DNA of 64,000 nucleotides from Pseudomonadales bacterium (GCA_023300545.1 JALZVT010000120.1:1-64000), one strand, 5' to 3'. Counted from the stretch's first letter, positions 26,386-35,834 are shown. The notes: generated from the sequence alone by a model not told the origin. A program made the numbers and translations.

Positions 26386-27186
26386 CTAGAGAGAAATGCT
26401 CTCGCTTGGCAATGGCAACAACGGCAAAGAGGCGGACACCTCGGTCGACCGGACGGCCTCAGGAACCACAATGGTATCTGCAACGCCTATGCCATCTGAT
26501 ACTCGGCGCGGGGCGTTAAAGTCGGGCGCGCTTTCCAACGCCTCGCGCCAACGCCCCACCTTGGCAACGTAGCGATCGCCGGCTTGTTGCTTAACGCTGT
26601 AGGGGCCAATGTTATAAGCCGACAGCGCGCAGGCCTCGCCGCCACAGCGCTCAATGTAGTGCGCAAGAATCTGCGCGCCACAGTAAATATTCTCTTCAGG
26701 GTCGCTAAGGTCTGCGGTACCGCAAAACTGCGACCAATAGTCGGGCCGAATCTGTGCAGGGCCGATAGCACCGACAGAGGATGTGACATTTTTCCGGAAG
26801 GAACTTTCAGTCAGCACCAGCCCGGCCAGCAATTCAGGGGCAAGCTGCTGGCGCTGGGACGCCTCGAGTATCCAAGGAGAAAATTCCAGCGCGACAGAGT
26901 GGCGAACACCAAAGCCCGTGGCAATTCGACCAGCAAAGGCTTCTACTTCAGCACTGTAGGGTTGAATACCATCGTTCCATTCAGGCAGCGCCATCGCCGC
27001 CAGCACAGTGCCCTTGGCAGGCGCAAGGGCCCCAAGAACAAACGCTATGAAGAGTGCAACGGCGACAACCACCAGCTGAACACGCAAAACAAGTGGCTGC
27101 GTATCCGGCGTCTGGGTACCGCTGGCTGCACGAGGTATTTCCCGTAAAGCTTGTGTACTCACCTGACTCCTATTTCCGGCCTCCAT
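26386..27186 (-). CDS. Lytic transglycosylase (SLT domain), membrane-anchored
   Basis: Peptidoglycan lytic transglycosylase of about 266 residues, cleaving the MurNAc-GlcNAc bond to a 1,6-anhydro product. After a short cytoplasmic segment and one transmembrane helix (LVVVAVALFIAFVLGALA), the SLT domain shows the catalytic glutamate in LTESSFRK, the GAIGPAQI motif and SAYNIGP. I preferred ATG 27186 (MEAGNRSQ); an ATG at 27240 would add 18 residues that do not read like a normal N-terminus. The C-terminal 50 residues are low-complexity. The downstream LLM gene is 44 bp away on the same strand. Confidence 0.85.
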   Translation of the reverse strand: MEAGNRSQVSTQALREIPRAASGTQTPDTQPLVLRVQLVVVAVALFIAFVLGALAPAKGTVLAAMALPEWNDGIQPYSAEVEAFAGRIATGFGVRHSVALEFSPWILEASQRQQLAPELLAGLVLTESSFRKNVTSSVGAIGPAQIRPDYWSQFCGTADLSDPEENIYCGAQILAHYIERCGGEACALSAYNIGPYSVKQQAGDRYVAKVGRWREALESAPDFNAPRRVSDGIGVADTIVVPEAVRSTEVSASLPLLPLPSESISL

Positions 27187-27378
27187 GGCCCCTACGAATG
27201 CCGCGCATTCTAGGTTTCTTACACACCTAAGCAAAAGCATCCTGATGTAAGTGATAGCCTAGTTTCGTTTAAGCGGTTTGTACACTATTTTGCCCTTTCA
27301 ACCGCAATTTTGGCGCATTTTTGACGCCACTTGGGCGCCAACAGCGCCACCTGACTGGCCACTTGCTTAACCAGTTGT

Positions 27379-28386
27379 TTACCCGGCCCGTAATGCCTGA
27401 ATAATAGCGCTCCGCTGGTCGGCGTCAGAAACCGGAAAACTGGCGGATGTTCGGTCGACGATGCCGCCATAGCGACTGAGCATCTCTGGCGCGATGGCGC
27501 CGGGTTCACCCACTACTGCAAACTCAGCAAGTATGTCGTCAGTAATCAGCGTGCCCATTTCTTTCCAGCGGCCCTGTTTTGACATGGTATTAAGCTCCCC
27601 TTGCAAGTCACCCACCCCGATTGAATCAAGCACGCCCTTGTAGGCCGGTGTCGAACCGTAGAATGCGATGCGCTCCTGGGTCGCTAGTTTGCTTGCAGCA
27701 AACTCTTCTTCGTTGCGCCCCGTTACGACAAAGTTGCCATAGCTGAGTTGAAAATCGTCTCGTGACCGACCGCTCTTGGCCAGCCCACGCTCGATAGCCG
27801 GCAAAGTGACACTCTTGATGAACGGCAGCGTCGAGAACGGATGAATAATCATGCCGTCCGCTACTTCACCGGCAACCTCTGTCATTTTTGGCCCCACAGC
27901 CGCCAGCACAACCCTCGGCGCGCCATATTCCTTATTCTCTGGAGTGAATGCCGGGGTCATCAGTGTGTGGCGGTAATACTTGCCAACAAATTCCAGGGGC
28001 GTGCCCTCGTACCAGTTAGCCCAGATCGCGCGCATGGCGAGCACCAGCTCTTTCATTTGAGCTGCCGGTGCACCCCACTGCATAGAAAAACGCTTAGTAA
28101 CGTGAGGCTTGATCTGCGACCCCAGCCCGAGCGTGAAGCGGCCCTTTGAATAGGCATTCAGGTCGTGGCCAAGGTTGGCAAGAATCATCGGACTACGAGC
28201 GAAGGCGACCGCAATCGAGGTCGCAAGCTCAATCTTCTCACTGTGCTCAGCGGCCAGCAGAAGTGGCATAAATGGATCGTGGTTCATTTCTGCCACACGA
28301 ATTCCATCGTAGCCCGCCGCTTCGGCGGCCTGCACGCTGTCTTTAACTTTCTCAAGGTGGTGGCCAAGGCCTGTATCTACTTTCAT
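27379..28386 (-). CDS. LLM-class oxidoreductase (TIGR03617-like), paralogue 1
   Basis: A 335-residue luciferase-like monooxygenase-fold oxidoreductase. It opens MKVDTGLGHHLEKVKDSVQ with AEMNHDPFMPLLLAAEHSEK and LATSIAVAFARSP, a layout I associate with the TIGR03617 F420-dependent group. FTLGLGSQIKPHVTKRFSM forms the cofactor-binding region. It is the downstream member of a tandem pair whose products agree over most of their length. GGGGAA precedes the ATG. The reaction is unknown; related genes cluster with acyl-CoA catabolism in actinobacteria and marine proteobacteria. Confidence 0.87.
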   Translation of the reverse strand: MKVDTGLGHHLEKVKDSVQAAEAAGYDGIRVAEMNHDPFMPLLLAAEHSEKIELATSIAVAFARSPMILANLGHDLNAYSKGRFTLGLGSQIKPHVTKRFSMQWGAPAAQMKELVLAMRAIWANWYEGTPLEFVGKYYRHTLMTPAFTPENKEYGAPRVVLAAVGPKMTEVAGEVADGMIIHPFSTLPFIKSVTLPAIERGLAKSGRSRDDFQLSYGNFVVTGRNEEEFAASKLATQERIAFYGSTPAYKGVLDSIGVGDLQGELNTMSKQGRWKEMGTLITDDILAEFAVVGEPGAIAPEMLSRYGGIVDRTSASFPVSDADQRSAIIQALRAG

Positions 28387-28436
28387 GGTGTTCCCCGTTT
28401 CCCTAACAATTTCTCTACTGCGCAGTTGTGATAGTG

Positions 28437-29441
28437 CTAGCCCGTCAGCTCTTTCACAATGGCCCGCTGATCATCTTTGGCAATGTTTGAGTAGGCCGCT
28501 GACATGCGGTCAACCAGATCGCCATATCGAGATGTCAGCGCGCCAGCCAATACCTGCGGCTCAGCGACTACGGCAAACTGATTCAGCAGGCTGTCGTCAA
28601 TCAACGTACCCATGTCGTCCCAACGCCCCTGTTTCGACAGTGTATTCAGCTCACCTTGCAGATCACCGGCATCGATAGATTCAAGCACTGGTTTGTACGC
28701 AGGTGTTGAGCCATAAAACGCGATCTGCTTGCAGACCAGCCCGCGCGACTTTGCCATCTCTTCTTCCGTTTGACCTGTCACTACAAACGCGGGATAAGAA
28801 ATTTCAAAATCAGCCCGCGTCTTGCCCGCTTTCGCAAAGCCGCGCTCAAGAGCTGGCATTGTGGTTTCGCGCAGGTACTTCTCCGTGGTAAATGCGTGAA
28901 TGATCACGCCGTCAGCCACCTCACCTGCCACCTCGGTCATCATCGGGCCCACTGCCGCCAGGAAAACTCGCGGCGCGCCAAACTCGTTATTCGTCGGTGT
29001 GAACATTGGCGTCATCAAGGTGTGAGTATAAAACTTACCCATAAACTCGAGCGGCGTACCGTCGTGCCAATTGGCCCAGATAGCTCGCATGGCCAAAATA
29101 AACTCGCGCATGCGGGCTGCCGGCGAACTCCACGGCATGCTGAAGCGCTTCGAAATATGTGGCTTGATCTGGGAACCAAGACCAAGCACAAAACGGCCTT
29201 CTGAGGTTGCATTCAGATCATGGCCAATGTTGGCAAGCGTCATCGGCGTGCGTGCAAAAGCCACTGCGATCGATGTCATCAGATCAACCCGCTTAGTGTG
29301 CTGGGCAGCTACGAGTAACGGAAAAAACGGATCGTGGTTGGTCTCGGCGGTGAGAATACCGGTGTAGCCCATATCTTCGAGCTCGCGCGCTTGCGCACCT
29401 GCTTTAGTTAGATCCCAATCTATGCCGCTATCTACTTTCAT
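28437..29441 (-). CDS. LLM-class oxidoreductase (TIGR03617-like), paralogue 2
   Basis: A 334-residue paralogue of the next gene downstream. It shares the start (MKVDSGIDWDLTKAG), the AETNHDPFFPLLVAAQHTKR segment, the LGLGSQIKPHISKRFSMPW core and the AFYGSTPAYKPVL and LQGELNTLSKQGRW tail motifs. The two genes lie 50 bp apart in the same orientation and are clearly an old tandem duplication. GGAAA precedes the ATG. The pair may act on related substrates or form a heteromeric enzyme (inference). Confidence 0.87.
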   Translation of the reverse strand: MKVDSGIDWDLTKAGAQARELEDMGYTGILTAETNHDPFFPLLVAAQHTKRVDLMTSIAVAFARTPMTLANIGHDLNATSEGRFVLGLGSQIKPHISKRFSMPWSSPAARMREFILAMRAIWANWHDGTPLEFMGKFYTHTLMTPMFTPTNNEFGAPRVFLAAVGPMMTEVAGEVADGVIIHAFTTEKYLRETTMPALERGFAKAGKTRADFEISYPAFVVTGQTEEEMAKSRGLVCKQIAFYGSTPAYKPVLESIDAGDLQGELNTLSKQGRWDDMGTLIDDSLLNQFAVVAEPQVLAGALTSRYGDLVDRMSAAYSNIAKDDQRAIVKELTG

Positions 29442-29603
29442 ACTGTTTTCCGTGTGGTGCGAAATTTTAGTGTGGTGTTAATCACCCAGTACACCAGATT
29501 GAATGAGAAAAATGTGTCAATTCGGGTGCGATCTTTCGAGAATAATTGCAGCTACGCCGCGCAGCAGCCCTGTCATGCCTGTCATGTCATGGCCTGTGAT
29601 GGC

Positions 29604-30260
29604 CTACTGCGCACTGCCGCGACTCATATCGACGCGAGGGGTTCGAACAATTCCTCCCAGCGGGCCTTCGCCCCGCCGGTAGTGCTCGCACGTAACGCTA
29701 TCAGCAGAAAAATCCAGCGCGTACACCACCTCATTCGGCTGACGAATATGCCCAGCCGATTCCTCCGTCAACTCCAGATAATGGGCAAGTATCGCCTTAC
29801 CCACCACACCGTGCGAAATGATGGCAACGGTCTCCGCTTCAATCTCCCGAACAGCTGTTAAGAGCGGCGCAATGCGCTTGATGACATCGGGCATATTCTC
29901 CCCACCCGGCGGGCGATGTTCCCATTCATTGGCCTCGCGCGCGCGCCAGGAGGTTGGCTGCTGACTCTTGATTTCGGTCATCGTCAGCCCACCCCACTCA
30001 CCACAATCACGCTCAACCAATTCGTCATACAGCTCGATGTCGGCCTGCACGTAAGAATTGATGATAAACGCGGTCTCTTGAGTTCGCCCCAACGGCGATA
30101 CCAGCAGGCGCTCAACGCCTACCCGACGCAACAGCTGCCCATTCTCACCGGCTTGGCGCTTGCCTTTGTCGGTAAGGGCCGAATCCAGCCGCCCTTGCAT
30201 GCGCAGCTCGGAATTCCAGAGCGTTTCGCCATGGCGCACAACAAACAGTTTGCGTAGCAC
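29604..30260 (-). CDS. Histidine phosphatase (phosphoglycerate mutase-like)
   Basis: A 218-residue branch-2-type histidine phosphatase. The phospho-histidine lies in the RHG motif (FVVRHGETLWN, about 7-17), with R and E in the following LRMQGRLDSALT and a second histidine in AIISHGVVGKA near 144. Family members are phosphoglycerate mutases, cobalamin or sugar phosphatases and broad phosphatases; the function cannot be pinned down. The start is GTG. It is divergent from the sulfurtransferase gene, 65 bp away. Confidence 0.82.
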   Translation of the reverse strand: MLRKLFVVRHGETLWNSELRMQGRLDSALTDKGKRQAGENGQLLRRVGVERLLVSPLGRTQETAFIINSYVQADIELYDELVERDCGEWGGLTMTEIKSQQPTSWRAREANEWEHRPPGGENMPDVIKRIAPLLTAVREIEAETVAIISHGVVGKAILAHYLELTEESAGHIRQPNEVVYALDFSADSVTCEHYRRGEGPLGGIVRTPRVDMSRGSAQ

Positions 30261-30325
30261 AAGATTTTCTCACTAAAGCCTGAGGTATCATTTTCACTCA
30301 TAACCCGTTGCAAATGGAAACGCCT

Positions 30326-31216
30326 GTGAGCTACGTCAACAATGACTACCTGATTGAACCTGCCGAACTCGCGAGCCTGTTGAGTGGGCAGGACAATCCG
30401 GTGACTGCCGCCAACTTGCGCCTGTTCGATGCAACGGTCGAGTTTGCGCCCCAACCCAACGGGAGCCTGAGTGTTACTCCGGGTGAAGCCACCTGGCAGA
30501 AAGGGCATATTCCGGGTGCAGCGTTCTTCGATCACATGAGGCACTTTGCCCAACCAGATACCCCGCTACGCAACACGTTGCTGCCCATCGACAAGCTGCA
30601 AGCCGCTGTTGGCCAGGTCGGCATTGGCGCGGATAATCTGGTGGTGGTGTATAGCTCCCAATATCTGATGTGGGCCACGCGCGCTTGGTGGCTGTTGCAT
30701 CACGCTGGGCACAACAACGTTCGCGTACTCAACGGCGGCCTGGGCGCGTGGCAAGCCGCCGGATTGCCCATGGAGGCGGGCACCAACAGCTACCCCGCGA
30801 CGCAGTTTTCGGCACCCCCACGATTGCATCGCTACGTCAGCAAAAGCACCATCGCTGACGCCATAGACGGCCCCGCCTGCACCGTCGATGCTTTGCCGGC
30901 CTCCGTCTATGCCGGTACCGATCAGCGTCACTACGGGCGCCCCGGGCATATTCCCGGCGCCCACAACATGCCGTATGCCCACCTGCAAAACGACGAGGCC
31001 TTTCTGCCCGCCACCGAACTGACTGCCGCCCTTACCCAGCGCGGCATGCTGGACGTCGATCAGGTTTATACCTACTGCGGCGGCGGCATCGCAGCAACAG
31101 TGGCCGCACTCGCGTGCTTACTGAGTGGGCAGGACAACGTTGCCGTGTACGATGGCTCGATGAGCGAATGGTCACGCGATGAAAATCTGCAGGTCAGAAC
31201 CGGGACTTCACCTTAA
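30326..31216 (+). CDS. Two-domain sulfurtransferase (rhodanese)
   Basis: A thiosulfate/3-mercaptopyruvate sulfurtransferase of about 296 residues with tandem rhodanese domains. The N-terminal inactive domain carries GHIPGAAFFD near 55. The C-terminal domain has the catalytic cysteine in YTYCGGGIAAT near 250. The enzyme moves a sulfane sulfur to cyanide, thiols or proteins. I preferred GTG 30326 (MSYVNNDYL) with GGA nearby; TTG 30308 and ATG 30314 are alternatives. It is divergent from the phosphatase gene and has no obvious sulfur-metabolism neighbours. Confidence 0.87.
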   Translation: MSYVNNDYLIEPAELASLLSGQDNPVTAANLRLFDATVEFAPQPNGSLSVTPGEATWQKGHIPGAAFFDHMRHFAQPDTPLRNTLLPIDKLQAAVGQVGIGADNLVVVYSSQYLMWATRAWWLLHHAGHNNVRVLNGGLGAWQAAGLPMEAGTNSYPATQFSAPPRLHRYVSKSTIADAIDGPACTVDALPASVYAGTDQRHYGRPGHIPGAHNMPYAHLQNDEAFLPATELTAALTQRGMLDVDQVYTYCGGGIAATVAALACLLSGQDNVAVYDGSMSEWSRDENLQVRTGTSP

Positions 31217-31337
31217 TTTTACAATTAGACATTGAAAAACAATGGGTTAGCGCCAATATAGAGTAGGTATCAGACGCTGTCCTACGCCTCGAATACCGCT
31301 CTACCCTCTCTCACTTCGCCCAACAGGAACCCACCCA

Positions 31338-32228
31338 ATGCTAAGAATCGGCATGTTTCTAGCCACCAACTTCGCAGTGATGATGGTCGCGAGCATCATC
31401 TTTCGCGTTTTTGGAATCGATCAGATGGTCGGCGGTGGCATGACTGCCTCGCTCATCTATTGCGCGTTGTTTGGTATGACGGGCTCCATCATCTCCCTGT
31501 TCATGTCAAAGTCGATGGCCAAACGCGGCTCCGGCGCGGTTGTGATCGAAGCCGCCCGCAACGACACCGAACAATGGCTGCTCGACACCACGCGGCGACA
31601 ATCCGAGGCCGCCGGCATCGACATGCCTGAAGTCGCGATTTTCCCCTCCCCGCAACCCAACGCGTTTGCCACGGGCTGGAACAGAAACTCCGCCCTAGTA
31701 GCGGTCAGCGAAGGCCTGTTGCGGTCTATGCGCAAAGAGGAAGTCGAAGCGGTAATTGGCCACGAGATCGGCCACGTCGCCAATGGCGACATGATCACCC
31801 TCGCCCTGGTTCAGGGTGTCATGAATACCTTTGTTATCTTCTTTGCCCGCATTGTTGGTCAATTGATCGACAGCGCTCTGTCAGGTGGTCGAAATCGTGG
31901 CTACGGCCGGGGTATCGGCTATATGGTGGGATACTACGGTGGACAGTTTGTGTTCGGCATGGTCGCAAGTGTTGTCGTTGCCTGGTTCTCGCGTTTCCGC
32001 GAATTTCGCGCCGACATCGCGGGGGCTCAGTTGGCCGGACGCGAAAACATGATCGCCGCATTGGAAGCGCTCAAGGGCCCCAGCCATGAACCCAGCGACA
32101 TGCCTGACTCGCTAACCGCCTTTGCTATCAGTGGCCACGGATTAAGCGCAGGATTACGCAAGCTCACCGCCAGCCACCCACCGCTCGATGAGCGCATTAA
32201 CGCACTACGCAACGCCGATCTCAGCTAA
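31338..32228 (+). CDS. htpX: Membrane zinc protease HtpX
   Basis: An inner-membrane M48 metalloprotease of 296 residues, the expected length for HtpX. Two transmembrane helices lie at about 5-25 and 32-55. HEIGH (142-146) supplies two zinc ligands and the catalytic glutamate; a further ligand is expected in the FREFRADIAGAQLAG segment. HtpX degrades misfolded membrane proteins alongside FtsH. AGGA precedes the ATG. A DUF4396 gene starts 17 bp downstream, and the two are probably co-transcribed. Confidence 0.95.
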   Translation: MLRIGMFLATNFAVMMVASIIFRVFGIDQMVGGGMTASLIYCALFGMTGSIISLFMSKSMAKRGSGAVVIEAARNDTEQWLLDTTRRQSEAAGIDMPEVAIFPSPQPNAFATGWNRNSALVAVSEGLLRSMRKEEVEAVIGHEIGHVANGDMITLALVQGVMNTFVIFFARIVGQLIDSALSGGRNRGYGRGIGYMVGYYGGQFVFGMVASVVVAWFSRFREFRADIAGAQLAGRENMIAALEALKGPSHEPSDMPDSLTAFAISGHGLSAGLRKLTASHPPLDERINALRNADLS

Positions 32229-32245
32229 CAAAGAAACTAAAACCC

Positions 32246-32707
32246 ATGTCCGAATTAATCGCCCCAACTAGCGCTGAACTGCCGGCTTTCCACTGGCACT
32301 GCAAACACACCTGGAAAACTTCGGCCGTAAACACGCTGTGGTGCCTGGTCGGTTGCGCCATTGGCGACTTTGGCACCATCTATGCGTTTCAGGTATTTGC
32401 TCCCGACACCGCACCACTGATTGTTATGAGCCTCGCCATCGCCATGGGGCTGTGCACCAGCATCGCCCTGGAAACGGGATTGCTGGTGCGGGAAATGGCC
32501 CTGAGCTTGGCCTTCAAAACCGCAATCGGCATGAGTTTGATTTCGATGATTGGTATGGAAATCGCCATGAACGCAACCGACTATCTGTTGGTCGGCAAAG
32601 CCGCGCTTACCTGGTATTCCGTTGGACCCAGTTTACTCGCCGGCTTTTTAGCGCCCTGGCCCTACAACTACTGGCGCTTGAAGAAATATGGCAAGGCTTG
32701 CCACTAG
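32246..32707 (+). CDS. DUF4396 membrane protein
   Basis: A 153-residue, four-helix predicted inner-membrane protein of the DUF4396 type, recognisable from the CLVGCAIGDFGTIYAF first helix and the closing FLAPWPYNYWRLKKYGKAC. The function is unknown. The conserved histidines and cysteines (HWHCKHTW at the start, CHC-type end) could bind metal, but this is untested. It directly follows htpX and may be a partner in membrane stress. The convergent crotonase gene is 6 bp away. Confidence 0.75.
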   Translation: MSELIAPTSAELPAFHWHCKHTWKTSAVNTLWCLVGCAIGDFGTIYAFQVFAPDTAPLIVMSLAIAMGLCTSIALETGLLVREMALSLAFKTAIGMSLISMIGMEIAMNATDYLLVGKAALTWYSVGPSLLAGFLAPWPYNYWRLKKYGKACH

Positions 32708-32713
32708 GCAGGC

Positions 32714-33562
32714 TCAATCCTCCTGAGTTCGATAATCCCCAAACTCTTCATCACGCTTCGTCAGCGCCTGCTTCAAACCCTTACGAATTTCACCTAGGTG
32801 CGCCTGGGTTGTCTCGGTATAGGTAGCCAGCTGCTGCATCTCGGTACCGGCGCGTATGCCAGCTCGAATGCCCATGGCGTCCATTTGCCGATGCACAGCG
32901 CGCTTGTTGATCTGCTGCAAATCGGTGGGCGTCATGGCAACTCGTTCTGCGATCGCAAGCGTCGCCGCCTCAAGCTCTTCCGGCGCGTAAGCGCGGTTCG
33001 CGAAGCCGCTCTCAGCAGCCTCTGTGCCTGACATGTGATCGCCGGTAAGCATGAGTTCCATCGACCGACGTAAGCCAACAATCCATGGGTAGAACTGATT
33101 ATCGGGTGGCGAAATACTGCGTACTACCGGATAACCAATTTTCGCGTCTTCTGCGACGTAAACCAGATCACAGGCCGTTGCCAGCTCGGTACCACCAGCC
33201 AGACAGTAGCCGTGCACCTGAGCAATCACTGGCTTTGCGAGATCCCAAATTCTAAAGAAGCCTTCAACTACGTGGCGCGGCCAATTACCAAGACCACCCG
33301 CCGTGTAATAAGGCTGCTCTTTGCGAACATCGCTTTGCAGATCGTAACCTGCCGAAAAACAGGGACCGGCACCACGAATGACCATCACTCGAACGCTGTC
33401 ATCCTGATCACCGGTCTCCAGCGCGTGGAACAGTTCGGTTCGCAGTTCATTCGACAGCGGGTTGCGTTTGTCTGGACGGTTTAGCGTGATACGCCGCACC
33501 ATGGGGCGCGGCTCGTCGATCAGAATTTTCTTATAGTCTGGAATCATCTCAGAGCCGCTCAT
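32714..33562 (-). CDS. Enoyl-CoA hydratase/isomerase (crotonase family)
   Basis: A 282-residue crotonase-fold enzyme. The oxyanion-hole segments are FSAGYDLQSDV (near 71) and QVHGYCLAGGTELATACDL (near 113). The insert SDVRKEQPYYTAGG after the first loop and the VAEDAKIGYP segment recall crotonases in steroid and terpenoid catabolic clusters. A GAGGAG ribosome-binding site precedes the ATG. The LLM gene lies upstream by 15 bp on the same strand, so the two are likely one operon. Confidence 0.87.
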   Translation of the reverse strand: MSGSEMIPDYKKILIDEPRPMVRRITLNRPDKRNPLSNELRTELFHALETGDQDDSVRVMVIRGAGPCFSAGYDLQSDVRKEQPYYTAGGLGNWPRHVVEGFFRIWDLAKPVIAQVHGYCLAGGTELATACDLVYVAEDAKIGYPVVRSISPPDNQFYPWIVGLRRSMELMLTGDHMSGTEAAESGFANRAYAPEELEAATLAIAERVAMTPTDLQQINKRAVHRQMDAMGIRAGIRAGTEMQQLATYTETTQAHLGEIRKGLKQALTKRDEEFGDYRTQED

Positions 33563-33577
33563 CGTATTACTCCTCGC

Positions 33578-34588
33578 CTACTGCTTGAGTGAAAAGTTTG
33601 CCGCTGTAAATGCGTTAAACGTGCGCTCAACCTGCTCAGGCGTTGCCCCACCAAGTGGTGCGATAATGCTCGTATGCACGCCGCCGTCAGCGTCCGACTG
33701 AATGCGCTCACGAATCTCATCTTCGTTACCAATAATGCCGATCTCGTCAATCATTTCATCGGTCATTGCACCCGCCGTGGCAACACGGTCTTTCGCCGCC
33801 CAGCCTTTGTTGATGGAATCAGCAGCGCCGTCATAGCCCGCCCAGGCCAAAAACTTGTTGTACACCGGCGTAGCGTAGTAGGGGCCAAAGTTGGCACGAA
33901 ACAAATCCCGACCGGCAGCCTTATCATCGGTGCACAACACCATTGCGCGGTTCACAATCTCAACATCTGCAGCGTCTTTGCCCGCCTTTTCCGCACCGCG
34001 CTTAACGGCTTCCATCATTTTCGGCAGTGCACTCTTTGGCCACAGGTTAAAGATCACGCCGTCACCATGTTCTGCGGCCATCTCAATCATCTTTGGTCGG
34101 AGCGCGGCGATGTAGATTGGCGGGGGATTCTCAGCGGGCGGCTGGCGATAGCCTTTGGAACTCATAGTCTCAAGATCGGTAAAGTTCGACTTTTCGCCCG
34201 ACAACATCGAGCGCACCATAATCGCCGTTTCTTTTACTCGGGTAAGCGGCTTGTCGAGCGGAATGCCGTTCCACTGCCCCATTATGGTCTGACTCGACGA
34301 ACCGATGCCCAGCACAAAACGCCCGGGCAGTACCTGTGAAATCACGTTGGCGGTTGCGGCAAGAACAGCGGGTGTACGCGTGTAAACAGGCGTAACGGCG
34401 ACGCCAAAACGAGCAGTAGTGCTATGGTGGCCAATCGCCGCAATTTGCGTCAACGTATCGGGTGCTCCGGCGTCTGCAAACCACACATCCGGATAGCCGT
34501 TATCTTCAGCCCAGCTAACCCGTGCAATGCTGTGTTCAAGCTTTGGTCCTGCAGGCAGCGTGACTGCCAATCGTTTCGCAAGTGCCAT
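33578..34588 (-). CDS. LLM-class flavin/F420-dependent oxidoreductase
   Basis: A 336-residue luciferase-like TIM-barrel oxidoreductase, the fourth in this part of the window and distinct from the tandem pair. The pattern DVWFADAGAPDTLTQIAAI, then FVLGIGSSSQTIMGQWNG, resembles methylene-tetrahydromethanopterin-reductase-like and F420-dependent oxidoreductases. I chose ATG 34588 (MALAKRLAV) with GGGGAG eight bases upstream; a TTG five codons earlier adds an unlikely prefix. It is in an operon with the crotonase gene and divergent from the phosphotransferase. Confidence 0.87.
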   Translation of the reverse strand: MALAKRLAVTLPAGPKLEHSIARVSWAEDNGYPDVWFADAGAPDTLTQIAAIGHHSTTARFGVAVTPVYTRTPAVLAATANVISQVLPGRFVLGIGSSSQTIMGQWNGIPLDKPLTRVKETAIMVRSMLSGEKSNFTDLETMSSKGYRQPPAENPPPIYIAALRPKMIEMAAEHGDGVIFNLWPKSALPKMMEAVKRGAEKAGKDAADVEIVNRAMVLCTDDKAAGRDLFRANFGPYYATPVYNKFLAWAGYDGAADSINKGWAAKDRVATAGAMTDEMIDEIGIIGNEDEIRERIQSDADGGVHTSIIAPLGGATPEQVERTFNAFTAANFSLKQ

Positions 34589-34742
34589 GAATGGTCTCCC
34601 CAATTACAAAAATTTACCCCGTCAGTATCCCACAACCAAACTCAAACGGGCGCGTTGTATCTGTTTGTCGTGCGCCACTGCGCGGTATACTGCTGACAGA
34701 CAATCTAACCCTACCGAACAGCAGGAGCGACTTAGTCCAAGC

Positions 34743-35819
34743 ATGAGCGACGTAGAAATCACCGCAGTACGCGACGGCCACACCTTTGACGAGTCGGCAC
34801 TGGAACGCTATATGGCGGCCAATGTCGACGGTTTCTCTCTGACAGACAGCGCAGGTACAGCAGGCAAGCTCGCCGTGCGACAGTTCGAAGGCGGCCAGAG
34901 CAACCCCACCTTTCAGCTCGAAGCCGGTGGTACGCGCTATGTGCTGCGCAAACAACCACCCGGCGAACTGCTGCCCAGTGCCCACCAGGTAGACCGCGAA
35001 TATCGAGTCATGAAGGCACTCTGGGACAGCGCCGTGCCGGTTCCCAAAATGTACGCTCTGTGCGAAGACCCAAGCGTCATCGGCACCAAATTCTACATCA
35101 TGGAAATGATAGAAGGGCGACTGTACACCGAGAACAAACTGCCCGATCAAACCCCCGAACACCGGCGCGCCATGTTCCTCGATCTCGCCCGAGTGCTGGC
35201 AGAGCTGCACAAGGTTGACCCTATAGCCGTCGGCCTCGAAACCTTTGGCCGTCCTGGCAACTATTACGAACGCCAGATCGGTCGCTGGAGCAAGCAGTAC
35301 GTCGCGAGCAAAACCGAACAGATCGACGCGATGGACTCACTGATGGACTGGCTGCCCGCCAACCTTCCCGCTGAGGCGGGCGCCATGATCGTGCACGGCG
35401 ACTATCGTCTGGGCAACGTACTGTGGCACCCCACCGAGCCACACATTGTGGCTGTACTCGACTGGGAGCTGTCTACTCGTGGTGACGGGCTCGCCGACGT
35501 CGGTTACCTGTGTCAGGACTACCACGGCGAAGGTTACGACGATCCGGGCTTGGTTGGCGCTGATCTCGAAGCACTCAACATACCCACCGAAGACGAGTTT
35601 GTTGCGCACTACTGCAAGCACGCAGGACTGCCAGGTATAGAAAGCTGGACGTTTTATCTGGCGTACAACATGTTCCGCAGCGCCGGCATTATTCAAGGCG
35701 TGTACAAGCGCGGCCTCGATGGCAACGCCAGTTCCGAAAGAGCACTCAGCTTCGAACACATGGCCCGTCAGCGCAGCGAGCGTGCGTGGCAGCTCCTGCA
35801 AGAACGCGGATTGGTATAG
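34743..35819 (+). CDS. Phosphotransferase family protein (ACAD10 kinase-like)
   Basis: A 358-residue kinase of the choline/aminoglycoside phosphotransferase fold. The nucleotide-binding N-lobe is near FEGGQSNPTFQLEAGG and YVLRKQPPGELLPSAHQVD. The Brenner-like catalytic loop is VHGDYRLGNVLW, followed by the metal-binding LDWEL. The PPGELLPSAHQV signature is that of ACAD10/11-type kinases, reported to phosphorylate 4-hydroxyacyl-CoA. This fits the crotonases, LLM and SDR genes nearby. The frame is open well upstream (34527), but ATG 34743 gives the natural N-terminus; AGGAG lies 15 bases away. Confidence 0.88.
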   Translation: MSDVEITAVRDGHTFDESALERYMAANVDGFSLTDSAGTAGKLAVRQFEGGQSNPTFQLEAGGTRYVLRKQPPGELLPSAHQVDREYRVMKALWDSAVPVPKMYALCEDPSVIGTKFYIMEMIEGRLYTENKLPDQTPEHRRAMFLDLARVLAELHKVDPIAVGLETFGRPGNYYERQIGRWSKQYVASKTEQIDAMDSLMDWLPANLPAEAGAMIVHGDYRLGNVLWHPTEPHIVAVLDWELSTRGDGLADVGYLCQDYHGEGYDDPGLVGADLEALNIPTEDEFVAHYCKHAGLPGIESWTFYLAYNMFRSAGIIQGVYKRGLDGNASSERALSFEHMARQRSERAWQLLQERGLV

Positions 35820-35834
35820 AGCGGAGCGCACAAC

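Noticed and set aside
27285-27509. A 74-residue minus-strand frame
   Set aside because: It overlaps the end of the LLM gene in another frame and reads like a shadow.
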